Positions 1 through 6,155 of a DNA stretch of 8,232 bases are shown piece by piece. The notes beneath the pieces are model-generated. The model was given only the letters and a program-made list of their open reading frames with translations. It was not told the origin of the DNA and did no database searches. Each line of letters opens with the position of its first letter. Position 1 is the stretch's first letter. This DNA is from an uncultured Rubrobacteraceae bacterium (lineage in GTDB: Bacteria > Actinomycetota > Rubrobacteria > Rubrobacterales > Rubrobacteraceae): the NCBI GenBank assembly GCA_902805985.1, contig CADCUW010000539.1, forward strand, positions 1 to 8,232. The letters are read 5' to 3'. Both the position numbers and the translations under genes were made by a program.

Positions 1-521
1 TGGGCGGGGGACCCATAGGGTTCTTCCACGTCCAGCTCGCGCTCCTGGCCGGGGCCAGGACCGTGATCGTGAGCGAGCCCTCCGCCTCCCGCCGGGAGTT
101 CGCGAAAGGCCTGGGCGCCCAAGTCGCGGTGGACCCCACCAGCGAAGACCTCCCCGGGGCCGTGGCCGAGGCCACGGGCGGGCTTGGCGCGGACGTGGTG
201 ATCCTGTGCATCGGGCTGCCCGCGCTGGTCAACCAGTCCTTCGAGCTGGCCCGCAAGGGGGGCCGCGTCAACGTTTTCGCGGGCCCGTCGGGCGGGGGAC
301 AGGCCGAGATAACCCCTGGCCTCATCCACTACGACGAGCTCGAGATCACGGGCTCCACCGGCTCGCGACGCTCGGACTACGGGGTGGCCCTCGGGCTCAT
401 CGAATCGGGGCGCGTGAAGGTAGACGGGATGTTGACCCACCGCTTCCCGCTCGAAGAAACCGTGGAGGCCATCGACCTGGCGGCCAGCGGCGAGGGCATA
501 AAGGTGGCGGTGATGCCGTGA
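1..521 (+). CDS. Zinc-type medium-chain alcohol/polyol dehydrogenase, 3' part (cut by window start)
   Basis: The first base in frame is 3, leaving 172 residues and a TGA at 519-521; the N-terminal catalytic domain lies outside the window. The fragment opens on the Rossmann motif GGGPIG. The second strand ends VIVSEPSASRR, where the acidic Glu in place of a basic patch suggests NAD(H) rather than NADP(H). The rest (GADVVILCIG, ARKGGRVNVFAG, ELEITGSTGSRRSDY, a closing VDGMLTHRFPLEE) is typical of the sorbitol/threonine/galactitol dehydrogenase branch of the MDR superfamily. Those enzymes oxidise a polyol or secondary alcohol to a ketone in the cytosol. The zinc ligands cannot be seen here. A sugar kinase converges from the other strand, so a polyol-to-ketose role is plausible, but the substrate is unknown. 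Confidence 0.9.
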   Translation, partial: GGGPIGFFHVQLALLAGARTVIVSEPSASRREFAKGLGAQVAVDPTSEDLPGAVAEATGGLGADVVILCIGLPALVNQSFELARKGGRVNVFAGPSGGGQAEITPGLIHYDELEITGSTGSRRSDYGVALGLIESGRVKVDGMLTHRFPLEETVEAIDLAASGEGIKVAVMP

Positions 522-524
522 AGA

Positions 525-540
525 CCCGATCGACATCGGG
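525..540 (+). terminator. Small hairpin just after the dehydrogenase stop
   Basis: CCCGAT (525-530) and ATCGGG (535-540) form a perfect 6-bp stem with the loop CGAC, beginning 4 nt after the stop codon. There is no T-tract, so this is a weak or factor-assisted terminator at best. Confidence 0.35.
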
Positions 541-561
541 GAGAGGGCAGCGCTGCGGGAA

Positions 562-592
562 GAACGCTTCGAGCGAACGCTTCGAGCGAACG
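562..592. repeat. 13-bp tandem duplication, 2.4 copies
   Basis: The unit GAACGCTTCGAGC is present at 562-574 and 575-587, followed by the first five bases again (588-592). Copies are identical. It lies in non-coding DNA after the dehydrogenase. Confidence 0.9.
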
Positions 593-1020
593 TACGGTCG
601 GGCGCGCGGGCGGGCTCTTGCCCGGGGTGACCTCGGAACTGCTAACCACAAGGGCCCAGGCTGAGGCGAGCACCGCGCCGGGCTGCGTGCGCCCGGGATC
701 GGGTGCGGAGGCAGACGGGTAGCTCGGCTGGTGAAGGAGGCAGACCCTGCGGGGCAGTGTGCGCGGCATGAGGAAGCTCAAACGGATGTACCGATCCCCT
801 CGGGGGAGCGCCGCCCTTCCCCACCGCGCCTTTAGATACCCGCGCCGGGCTGGACCCCAGGCCGGACCACCGGTAGTCCGGATCCTGCTCGACCTGTCCC
901 AGGCGGGCTCGGGAACCCTGTCTCGAACCCGACGCCGTGGACCGCCGGTGTCGCGTCCGGTCGAAAACACCGACCCCTACACCTCGCCCATCCCGTAACT
1001 CGGGGTGCCGCTATCGGCCT
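593..1020. other. Non-coding convergent spacer; one 20-bp palindrome
   Basis: No frame on either strand shows a recognisable protein or a start with a good ribosome site; the open frames look like GC-rich chance. The main structure is a nearly perfect palindrome at 862-881, CCGGAC-C-ACCGGT-A-GTCCGG, with one mismatched pair. A 5-bp stem (611-615/620-624, loop TCTT) lies nearer the dehydrogenase. I could not fold any part into a tRNA or a known riboswitch. Confidence 0.5.
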
Positions 1021-1051
1021 CGCCCGTGCCGGGCCAAACCCGGCATGGGCG
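1021..1051 (-). terminator. Hairpin terminator of the FGGY kinase
   Basis: Arms CGCCCGTGCCGGG (1021-1033) and CCCGGCATGGGCG (1039-1051) pair over 13 bp with one G-U wobble and a 5-nt loop. The hairpin starts 12 nt past the kinase stop on the minus strand. There is no U-run, as for other hairpins here. It could also stop + strand transcripts from the converging dehydrogenase. Confidence 0.6.
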
Positions 1052-1063
1052 AACAGCGTTCTT

Positions 1064-2587
1064 TCAGCTCGTCGGCGCCTCCCCAAGGTCGGTGTCTTCC
1101 CTCATCTGGAATTCGGCGAGGGCGTGGGCCATGGGGCGGGTGGCCGGGTAAAGATCCCTGTAGACGCGGTAGAGTTCATCGTAAACCCCCCGGTTCTCCG
1201 GGTTCGGTTCGACGGTGTCGGTCATGGAGGTCCACCTGGCGTCGCGGTCCAGCAGGCCGCAGGCGATGCCGGCCAACATGGCGTCACCGTAGCCGGCGCC
1301 CACGGTCCGCTCGGGGATTTTCTGGGTGATGCCGGTGATGTCGGAGACGATCTGGGTCCACAACCCGCCCTTCGTACCCCCGCCGACGGCGATGACGCGC
1401 TCGCCCTCGCCGCCCGTCTCGTTGACGACCTCGAGGAGGTGGCGCGCCCCGAAGGCGGTGGCCTCCAAAAGCGCCCGGTAGAGGTGGCCGCGCGTGTGGC
1501 CCAGGGTGAGGCCGCACATCACGCCGCGGGCGTCCGGGTCCAGGAGGGGGGTGCGCTCCCCGGCGAAGTACGGCAGTACGACGAGGCCGTCCGAACCGGC
1601 GGGGGTGTTGGCGGCCTCTTCGGTCAGGTCGGCGAAGGACCTGCCGTCGGAGATCTTGCTCAGCCAGTCCGTCAGGGACCCCGAGGTGGCCATGCCGCTC
1701 GAGAGGTTGTAGGTTCCGTCGAAGAGGTGGGCGTTGCTCCAGAGGTTGTTGGCCGGGAGCGACTCCTCGGCGATCACGATGATGGACATGGTCGAGCCGT
1801 AGATGATTATGGCGTCGCCCGGGTTCTTTACCCCGACGCTGAAGCTGTCGGCGAAGCTGTCCGTGGTCCCGACCGCGACGGGGATGCCCTCCGGGAGCCC
1901 CGTCGCCTCGGCGCCCCTCCTGGAGATCTCGCCGGCGATGTCCGTCGACCAGCGCAACTCGGGCATCTCCAAGCCCGGGGCCACGTCCTGGCACCACTCT
2001 TCGATCCAGCGGTTTTGGGTCGTGTCGTAGAGGGGCTCGACCATGCTGGCCGAGGAATGGTCGAGGACGTAAGCGCCGGTGAGCCTGTGGGCCACGAAGG
2101 TGTGCGCCATGAAGAAGTAGCGCGTCTTCTCGAAGACGTCGGGCTCGTGCCGGCGGAGCCAGACGATCTTGGGCCCCACCGATTGCGCGCTCAAGGGGTT
2201 GCCGCAGCGCCTGGTGATGTCCGCGTTCCCGTACCTGGAGGTCAGCTCGCCGACCTCCCGCGAAGCCCGGGTGTCTATGCCGTAGAGGATGGCCGGCCTC
2301 AAGGGCCGCCCGTCCTTGTCCGCGGCCAAAAAGCACGGCCCGATGCCGCTGAGACACACGGCAGCTACGGTGCCCCCGTCGGCCCTCTCAAGAAGCTCCG
2401 CGCAGATCTCCGTGAAGTCCTTCCACCACATCCCTTCGGCGTCGTGCTCGGCCCAGCCGGGACGGGGCAACGAGAGCTCGTGCGGCCTCTCGGCGATGCC
2501 CAGGATCTCCCCGTCCGGCCGCGCGAGGACCCCCTTGGTGCTCGCCGTCCCCACGTCCACGCCCATCAGCAACTCGCTACCGCCCAT
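1064..2587 (-). CDS. FGGY-family carbohydrate kinase (xylulokinase-like)
   Basis: A cytosolic kinase that would transfer phosphate from ATP to a sugar or polyol, 507 aa, the usual FGGY length. Visible parts in order are: the N-terminal ATPase-fold motif DVGTASTKG (residues 11-19); a substrate-domain stretch ILYGIDTRA (about 100-108) and SAQSVGPKIVWL as in xylulokinases; GTTDSFADS (240-248), whose Asp243 fits the catalytic base; IYGSTM (263-268); PYFAGERTP (339-347); and the adenosine-site GGGTKGGLW (402-410). I chose the ATG at 2587: AGGAG lies 4 nt upstream, whereas an in-frame GTG at 2590 would leave only 1 nt. The gene faces away from the NTF2-like/ALDH genes and towards the dehydrogenase. 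The sugar cannot be named from sequence; xylulose or another ketose or polyol is possible. Confidence 0.93.
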   Translation of the reverse strand: MGGSELLMGVDVGTASTKGVLARPDGEILGIAERPHELSLPRPGWAEHDAEGMWWKDFTEICAELLERADGGTVAAVCLSGIGPCFLAADKDGRPLRPAILYGIDTRASREVGELTSRYGNADITRRCGNPLSAQSVGPKIVWLRRHEPDVFEKTRYFFMAHTFVAHRLTGAYVLDHSSASMVEPLYDTTQNRWIEEWCQDVAPGLEMPELRWSTDIAGEISRRGAEATGLPEGIPVAVGTTDSFADSFSVGVKNPGDAIIIYGSTMSIIVIAEESLPANNLWSNAHLFDGTYNLSSGMATSGSLTDWLSKISDGRSFADLTEEAANTPAGSDGLVVLPYFAGERTPLLDPDARGVMCGLTLGHTRGHLYRALLEATAFGARHLLEVVNETGGEGERVIAVGGGTKGGLWTQIVSDITGITQKIPERTVGAGYGDAMLAGIACGLLDRDARWTSMTDTVEPNPENRGVYDELYRVYRDLYPATRPMAHALAEFQMREDTDLGEAPTS

Positions 2588-2812
2588 CACGCTCCTTTTC
2601 CCTAACCCAGCATGGAGGCCACATAGATCCTTTACCGCCGGCCGGCCGCGGCTTGGCCCTCAGTTGGTCGTGACCACCTCGATCAGCAAACTCCCACACC
2701 CCTGGGACACAAACCGCAGGCGCACTCTACCGGCACCCGCCCCACCGCCCGCCGTATTCCACCAAGCCATGGTTCTTTGCTTCCGCTTTTCCCCGCGCCT
2801 GTCCCGCCCCTT

Positions 2813-2841
2813 ATGTTAGACACAACCGTACTCTCGTACAA
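2813..2841 (-). promoter_or_regulatory. Candidate sigma70-type promoter for the kinase
   Basis: Read on the minus strand, TTGTAC (-35, 2841-2836) is followed after 17 bp by TAACAT (-10, 2818-2813). Transcription would run towards the kinase about 220 nt away. The sequence GTAC-GAGA-GTAC, a small inverted repeat, overlaps the -35 and spacer and could be an operator. The + strand of the same patch has TACAAT at 2837-2842 with TAGACA only 14 bp upstream, a poorer promoter for the opposite direction. This is motif matching by eye. Confidence 0.35.
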
Positions 2842-3049
2842 TTGGTCGTCAGGATCGCCTTGGCAGGACAGGTGCCGACAGAACCGCACCTGATTCGAGC
2901 TCGCGGGTCGCGTCGATGGTCCGTACGTCGTTTGGCAATCAACTCCACCGTCGATCGCACCGCCCCCTCGTCGTGGGCCACACAGCGGGTGATCGAAGAG
3001 GCCGTTCGACTGGTCGGCGCCGCTCTTGCGCCTCGAAGCCGACGGGAGC

Positions 3050-3071
3050 CCCCTGCCACGCCCCTGCCACG
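3050..3071. repeat. 11-bp tandem duplication
   Basis: Two identical adjacent copies of CCCCTGCCACG (3050-3060 and 3061-3071) in the non-coding leader upstream of the NTF2-like ORF. Confidence 0.85.
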
Positions 3072-3159
3072 CCGCGGCGGTAGATTCGATGGCGTGACCC
3101 CGGCGTCCGGCCAACGGGCGGAACCCGCTCGGCAACCAATCGACTGAAGGGACGAACAC

Positions 3160-3477
3160 ATGCAGGACACCAACGAGGCGACGTCCGTCACGATCGGCGA
3201 AGAGGCGGTCGCCGGGCTGCGCCGGGAGTGGGTCTTCGGCTGGGAGCGCGTCGCCGGCAACGCGCCGTTCAGCTTCCGCGAGAGCCTCGGCAGGTTCTAC
3301 GACTGGTCCTTAGACGGCGTCATGCTCTACGATGACTTCGATGCGGGGCACCGGGTGGGGCACCGGGTGGCGCACAGCGCGGCCGAGTGCGGCGCGATCT
3401 TCGAGCCCACCATCCGGTCCATGCGCACCCTCAAAGCGGGTATCGTGAGGCCCGGAACATTTATGCCTGTAGCCTGA
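3160..3477 (+). CDS. NTF2/SnoaL-like protein, C-terminally truncated
   Basis: The ATG at 3160 follows AAGGGA with 7-nt spacing, a good start. The 105-residue product begins like small NTF2-fold proteins: a helix followed by RESLGRFYDW, VMLYDDFDAGHRV, then AHSAAECGAIFEPTIRSMRTL (about residues 40-90, read in pieces). These families usually run to roughly 120-135 residues and finish with a curved sheet ending in a motif such as W-R-IVREH. Here the protein instead turns into KAGIVRPGTFMPVA and stops, so the last strands of the cone fold are missing. A 12-bp in-frame duplication has also doubled Gly-His-Arg-Val near residues 63-70. The ALDH starts 18 bp downstream, so the two could share a transcript. 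The product is probably non-functional. The family call comes from remembered family pattern, not a search. Confidence 0.6.
   Translation: MQDTNEATSVTIGEEAVAGLRREWVFGWERVAGNAPFSFRESLGRFYDWSLDGVMLYDDFDAGHRVGHRVAHSAAECGAIFEPTIRSMRTLKAGIVRPGTFMPVA
3345..3370. repeat. 12-bp in-frame tandem duplication inside the NTF2-like ORF
   Basis: The sequence has an exact period of 12 from 3345 to 3370 (unit GGGGCACCGGGT), encoding GHRV-GHRV. The frame is kept. Confidence 0.9.
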
Positions 3478-3495
3478 GCGACCGAAGGGAGCGCG

Positions 3496-4959
3496 ATGAT
3501 CGAGACCGCCGAAAGAACCGTTGTCGATGGTATCGAGAAGCGCCTGTTTATAGGCGGTGAGTGGCGCGATGCGACCGGGGGCGAGACGCTGACCGTCGAG
3601 GATCCCTCGACCGCCGAGCCCCTGGCAGAGGTCGCGGACGCGACGCCGGACGACGCGATGGCCGCGCTCGGGGCGGCGCACGAGGTGCAGGCCGAGTGGA
3701 GGAATTACCCGCCGCGCGAGCGCGGGGAGGTACTACGCCGCGCCTTCGAGAAGATCGTCTCGCGCACCGACGAGCTTGCGCTCCTGATGACGCTGGAGAT
3801 GGGCAAGTCGCTCGCAGAATCCAAGGCGGAGATCGCCTACGCCGCCGAGTTTTTCCGCTGGTTCTCCGAGGAGGCGGTGCGCATCGAGGGCCGCTACGCG
3901 GTGCCGCCGGGCGGGGCGGGGCGCATGCTGACGATGAAGCAGCCCGTGGGGCCGTGCATCCTCATCACGCCGTGGAACTTCCCGATGGCGATGGGGACCC
4001 GCAAGATCGGGCCGGCCGTCGCCGCCGGGTGCACGATGGTCGTCAAGCCCGCCGAACAGACCCCGCTTTGCATGCTCGCCCTGGCGCAAATCCTCGAAGA
4101 GTCCGGGCTGCCTGGCGGTGTGTTGAACGTGATCACGAGCTCTCAGTCGGGCTCCGTGATGGGCCCCCTGATCTCCGACCCTCGCGCCCGCAAGCTCTCG
4201 TTCACGGGGTCTACGGAGGTGGGACGGAAGCTGATCGGGCAATCCGCAGGGCAGATCCTGCGCGTCTCAATGGAGCTTGGCGGGAACGCCCCGTTTATCG
4301 TCTTCGACGACGCCGACGTGGACGCGGCCGTGGAAGGGGCGATGGTCGCCAAGATGCGCAACATGGGCGAGGCGTGTACCTCGGCCAACCGCTTCCACGT
4401 CGCGGACTCCGTCGCGGGCGAGTTCGCCGAGAAGCTCGCCAGGCGCATGGACGCGATGAAGATCGGGCGCGGCACCGAAGAAGGCGTCGAGGTCGGCCCC
4501 CTCATCGACGGCGCCCAGCGCGACAAGGTGCAGGCCCTCGTCGAGGACGCCCTCGGTAAGGGCGCCAAGGCGCTCGTCGGCGGGGATAAAGTCGAGGGCG
4601 CGGGCTACTTCTACTGCCCGACGGTGCTCGACGAAGTGCCCCGGGACGCAACGCTGCTCCACGAGGAGATCTTCGGCCCCGTCGCCCCGGTCGCCTCCTT
4701 CGGCTCCGAGGAAGAGGCCATCGCCGCGGCCAACGACACCGAGTACGGCCTCGTCGCCTACGTCTTCACGGGCGACCTCAAGCGCGCCCTGCGCGTCTGC
4801 GAGGGCCTGGAGACGGGCATGGTCGGCCTGAACCAGGGGATAGTCTCAAACGCCTCGGCGCCGTTTGGCGGCGTCAAGCACTCCGGGTTCGGGCGCGAGG
4901 GCGGCGCGGAGGGGATCGAGGAGTACCTGCAGACGAAGTACGTGGCCATAAGTTCGTGA
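3496..4959 (+). CDS. gabD: Succinate-semialdehyde dehydrogenase-type aldehyde dehydrogenase
   Basis: A complete 487-aa ALDH-superfamily enzyme, the normal length, that oxidises an aldehyde to an acid with NAD(P)+ in the cytosol. The start ATG follows AAGGGAG at 4 nt. Key residues are visible: PWNF with Asn161, Lys184 in VVKPAEQTP, FTGSTEVGR (236-244, nucleotide loop), Glu260 in MELGGNAPF, catalytic Cys294 in GEACTSANRF, Glu391 in EEIFGPV, and the C-terminal PFGGVKHSGFGREGG (456-470). The motif pattern (KQPVGPCILITPWNFP, GEAC-x-x-ANRF) is that of the GabD group, which completes GABA breakdown to succinate. No GABA transaminase or transporter is in the window, so the actual aldehyde is unproven. 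It lies 18 bp behind the broken NTF2-like ORF and has no obvious strong terminator. Confidence 0.93.
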   Translation: MIETAERTVVDGIEKRLFIGGEWRDATGGETLTVEDPSTAEPLAEVADATPDDAMAALGAAHEVQAEWRNYPPRERGEVLRRAFEKIVSRTDELALLMTLEMGKSLAESKAEIAYAAEFFRWFSEEAVRIEGRYAVPPGGAGRMLTMKQPVGPCILITPWNFPMAMGTRKIGPAVAAGCTMVVKPAEQTPLCMLALAQILEESGLPGGVLNVITSSQSGSVMGPLISDPRARKLSFTGSTEVGRKLIGQSAGQILRVSMELGGNAPFIVFDDADVDAAVEGAMVAKMRNMGEACTSANRFHVADSVAGEFAEKLARRMDAMKIGRGTEEGVEVGPLIDGAQRDKVQALVEDALGKGAKALVGGDKVEGAGYFYCPTVLDEVPRDATLLHEEIFGPVAPVASFGSEEEAIAAANDTEYGLVAYVFTGDLKRALRVCEGLETGMVGLNQGIVSNASAPFGGVKHSGFGREGGAEGIEEYLQTKYVAISS

Positions 4960-4970
4960 GTGGTGGGTAG

Positions 4971-5093
4971 TACTTCTATTCGCCGCCCACCGTCCCGCCG
5001 CCCGGAACCGTGGCGGTGGTGGTCAGCCGGGACGGCGGCATCCGGTTCGTCACGGACAGGGGCGGTGCCCTGATCTACTGGGATCACGCCTAG
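4971..5093 (+). pseudogene. C-terminal remnant of an unidentified protein
   Basis: This frame is open from 4971 (after a stop at 4968) to TAG at 5091-5093, with no ATG. The 40-codon product has a proline-rich lead (SPPTVPPPG) and then a strikingly protein-like end, TVAVVVSRDGGIRFVTDRG followed by ALIYWDHA. The beta-strand-turn-strand pattern recalls the last strands of DisA_N/DAC-type sensor domains, which is a weak guess. Only GTG codons near 5010-5019 could start it, without an SD. An imperfect hairpin overlaps (CCGTCCCG 4990-4997 with CGGGACGG 5028-5035) and might serve as the ALDH terminator. Confidence 0.4.
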
Positions 5094-5492
5094 GTCCGCG
5101 CGGGACACGCGGCCGAAACCTCGCCGCTCCTGTCCGCGTCGACAGGGCCGGCGTCCGGCCCCGTCACGCTTGGTCCTTCGGCGCGTTACGCCCGACACGC
5201 CCCCAGGGTACCTTCGAGGGCATGACGATGCCACCCGTTCCCCCGAAGCCGCCCGTGCCCGAACGGACGCGACGTCCGGCGCGGGCCGCGCATCACGCAC
5301 GGCGAGCGGGCCGCCAGACGACGAGAGATGACGTGCCACGTTCGTTTAGCTTGAACGTCGTGCTCCCCACCCGTCCCGATCAGCGCGAGGACGCGCCGGG
5401 CGAAGAAACCAAAGTACACCGGAAGGAGTAGATCCCATCGACCCGCAAGAGCCACAACAGGCTCGCGACCCGGGGGAAGGTGGCCCTTCCGG
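5094..5492. other. Spacer without a recognisable gene
   Basis: Open frames on both strands, including minus-strand ones reaching 5536 and 6047, have no family motif and biased, arginine/proline-rich composition. GGAAGGAG at 5421-5428 looks like an SD, but no start codon follows within range (the triplet 9 nt later is ATC). I see nothing else to annotate. Confidence 0.4.
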
Positions 5493-5579
5493 CTCCCCGG
5501 ACACCTCGAGAATCTCACCGGCGTCGCTCCGCGCACCTTCCGCGACTGGTGCGAGCGCCACGTCGACGTATTCCGCTGA
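5493..5579 (+). pseudogene. C-terminal remnant of an NmrA/azoreductase-type Rossmann protein
   Basis: In the frame ending with TGA at 5577-5579 the residues read GHLENLTGVAPRTFRDW, then CERHVDVFR. Proteins of the NmrA-like NAD(P)-binding family (including NAD(P)H azoreductase-like members) characteristically end with LTG-x-x-PRTF followed by an aromatic/acidic helix and a final Phe/Trp-Arg. Only about 28 residues of this end remain; neither the N-terminal GATG-x-x-G dinucleotide motif nor the middle of the protein is seen upstream. This is a relic, not a gene. Confidence 0.5.
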
Positions 5580-5852
5580 GACCTCAGTCGATGGAGGGGG
5601 AGGACCGTCTGAGCGCTCGAAAGGCCGCAAAGCTCCGGCTTGTGGGGGAAGCATCTCCGGGGCCACCGACCCCACCGCGAAGCTTACGGTGCCGACCTGC
5701 TTTTCCTGCCGATCTGCCCTCTTGCACACGAGTGATCCGGCGCGATCCCGCACGAGAGCACCGGATAGGATTTTGCGGGGCCTGTTGGTGCGTTGGGAAC
5801 CTCGTGCCGACGAAGCCGCACCCGACCGGGATCGGCGGGGCGAGGAGGCCAT
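5580..5852 (+). other. Spacer before the nucleotidyltransferase fragment
   Basis: No family motif is seen in any frame. A long frame with no plausible start runs through and ends in TGA at 5854-5856, overlapping the next ATG; I judge it a chance opening in GC-rich DNA. GAGGAGG at 5842-5848 is the ribosome site of the following ORF. Confidence 0.35.
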
Positions 5853-6125
5853 ATGACGCCGATGGCAGCAGTAGACTCGGTGAGCCTCCACTCGGATCTG
5901 GTGGCGCGGGGCGTCCGGCTCCAGGTGGGCGGCGGCTGGGGCATCGATGCGCCGTTCGGGCGGCAGACTCGACCGCACAACCTTCTTCTCCAGAGGCGTC
6001 ACGGGCACCCGAAACGCGCGGGGTCCGACGCGCCGGTTCGTAGACACGTCATGCCCGTCGCCACGTCCGTCGCCACGTCCGTCGCCACGCTCCTGTCACG
6101 CTCTGACGGTACCTTTCGTTCTTAA
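5853..6125 (+). pseudogene. N-terminal fragment of an ANT/Lnu-type nucleotidyltransferase
   Basis: The ATG at 5853 follows GAGGAGG by 4 nt, and the ORF gives 90 residues. Residues about 7-42 match the start of antibiotic-type nucleotidyltransferases: a helix (SLHSDLVARGVR), then LQVGGGWGIDAPFGRQTRPHN. ANT(2'')-like proteins share GGGW-x-IDA-x-x-GR-x-TR-x-H and continue at once with the metal-binding Asp-x-Asp (DDIDL-type). Here the match ends at His-Asn and the reading changes to LLLQRRHGHPKRAG and a low-complexity SVAT repeat. The catalytic Asp pair and the rest of the protein are therefore missing, and the product cannot transfer nucleotides. The intact SD suggests the 5' end was a real gene and the deletion is not old. 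Confidence 0.55.
6055..6089. repeat. 12-bp tandem repeat, 2.9 copies
   Basis: The unit CCGTCGCCACGT repeats at 6055, 6067 and 6079, the third copy lacking its last base. In the overlapping ORF it encodes repeated Ser-Val-Ala-Thr. It lies about 70 bp upstream of the SDR start. Confidence 0.92.
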
Positions 6126-6144
6126 CCCGCTCACGAACGAAAGG
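6112..6144 (+). promoter_or_regulatory. Perfect 10-bp inverted repeat at the SDR ribosome site
   Basis: CCTTTCGTTC (6112-6121) and GAACGAAAGG (6135-6144) are exact inverted copies separated by 13 bp. The centres of the half-sites are 23 bp apart, about two helical turns, as for dimeric repressors. The right arm also contains most of the SDR's SD (AAAGGA, 6140-6145), so an RNA hairpin would hide it. Either an operator or a translational switch fits. No regulator gene is in the window. Confidence 0.55.
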
Positions 6145-6155
6145 ACGGAAACATT

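Larger units (their letters stand above)
2591..3159. other. Divergent intergenic region between kinase and NTF2-like ORF
   Basis: This stretch has no convincing gene. Both strands carry open frames (for example + 2842-3147 and - 2683-3159), but these lack family motifs and sensible ribosome sites. It contains an AT-richer patch with promoter-like hexamers (2811-2845) and an 11-bp tandem duplication (3050-3071). Confidence 0.5.

Noticed and set aside
700..790. tRNA-like stretch (GTAGCTCGGCTGGT resembles a D-arm)
   Set aside because: No D-stem pairing, no anticodon stem and no T-arm at the right distance on either strand.
1124..2605. Long + strand open frame opposite the kinase (493 aa)
   Set aside because: It is the antisense shadow of the FGGY kinase: low-complexity Gly/Val/Arg composition and no motif, while the minus strand has all kinase signatures.
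2683..3159. Minus-strand ORF of 158 aa in the divergent spacer
   Set aside because: No recognisable domain, a Cys/Arg/Gly-rich translation, and no reading-frame features better than the competing frames of the same DNA.
5437..5856. 140-codon + frame following GGAAGGAG and ending in an ATGA overlap with the nucleotidyltransferase start
   Set aside because: There is no start codon at the SD (ATC instead), the composition is Ser/Arg/Pro-rich with no family pattern, and the NmrA-like end lies in a different frame through the same DNA.
5346..6047. Minus-strand ORF of 233 aa across the scarred region
   Set aside because: Arginine/proline-rich without motifs, it overlaps two better-supported + strand fragments and lacks a convincing SD.
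6055..6089. Considered as a CRISPR-like or iteron array
   Set aside because: Units are directly adjacent 12-mers with no spacers and under three copies, so a slippage-type microsatellite is the simpler reading.
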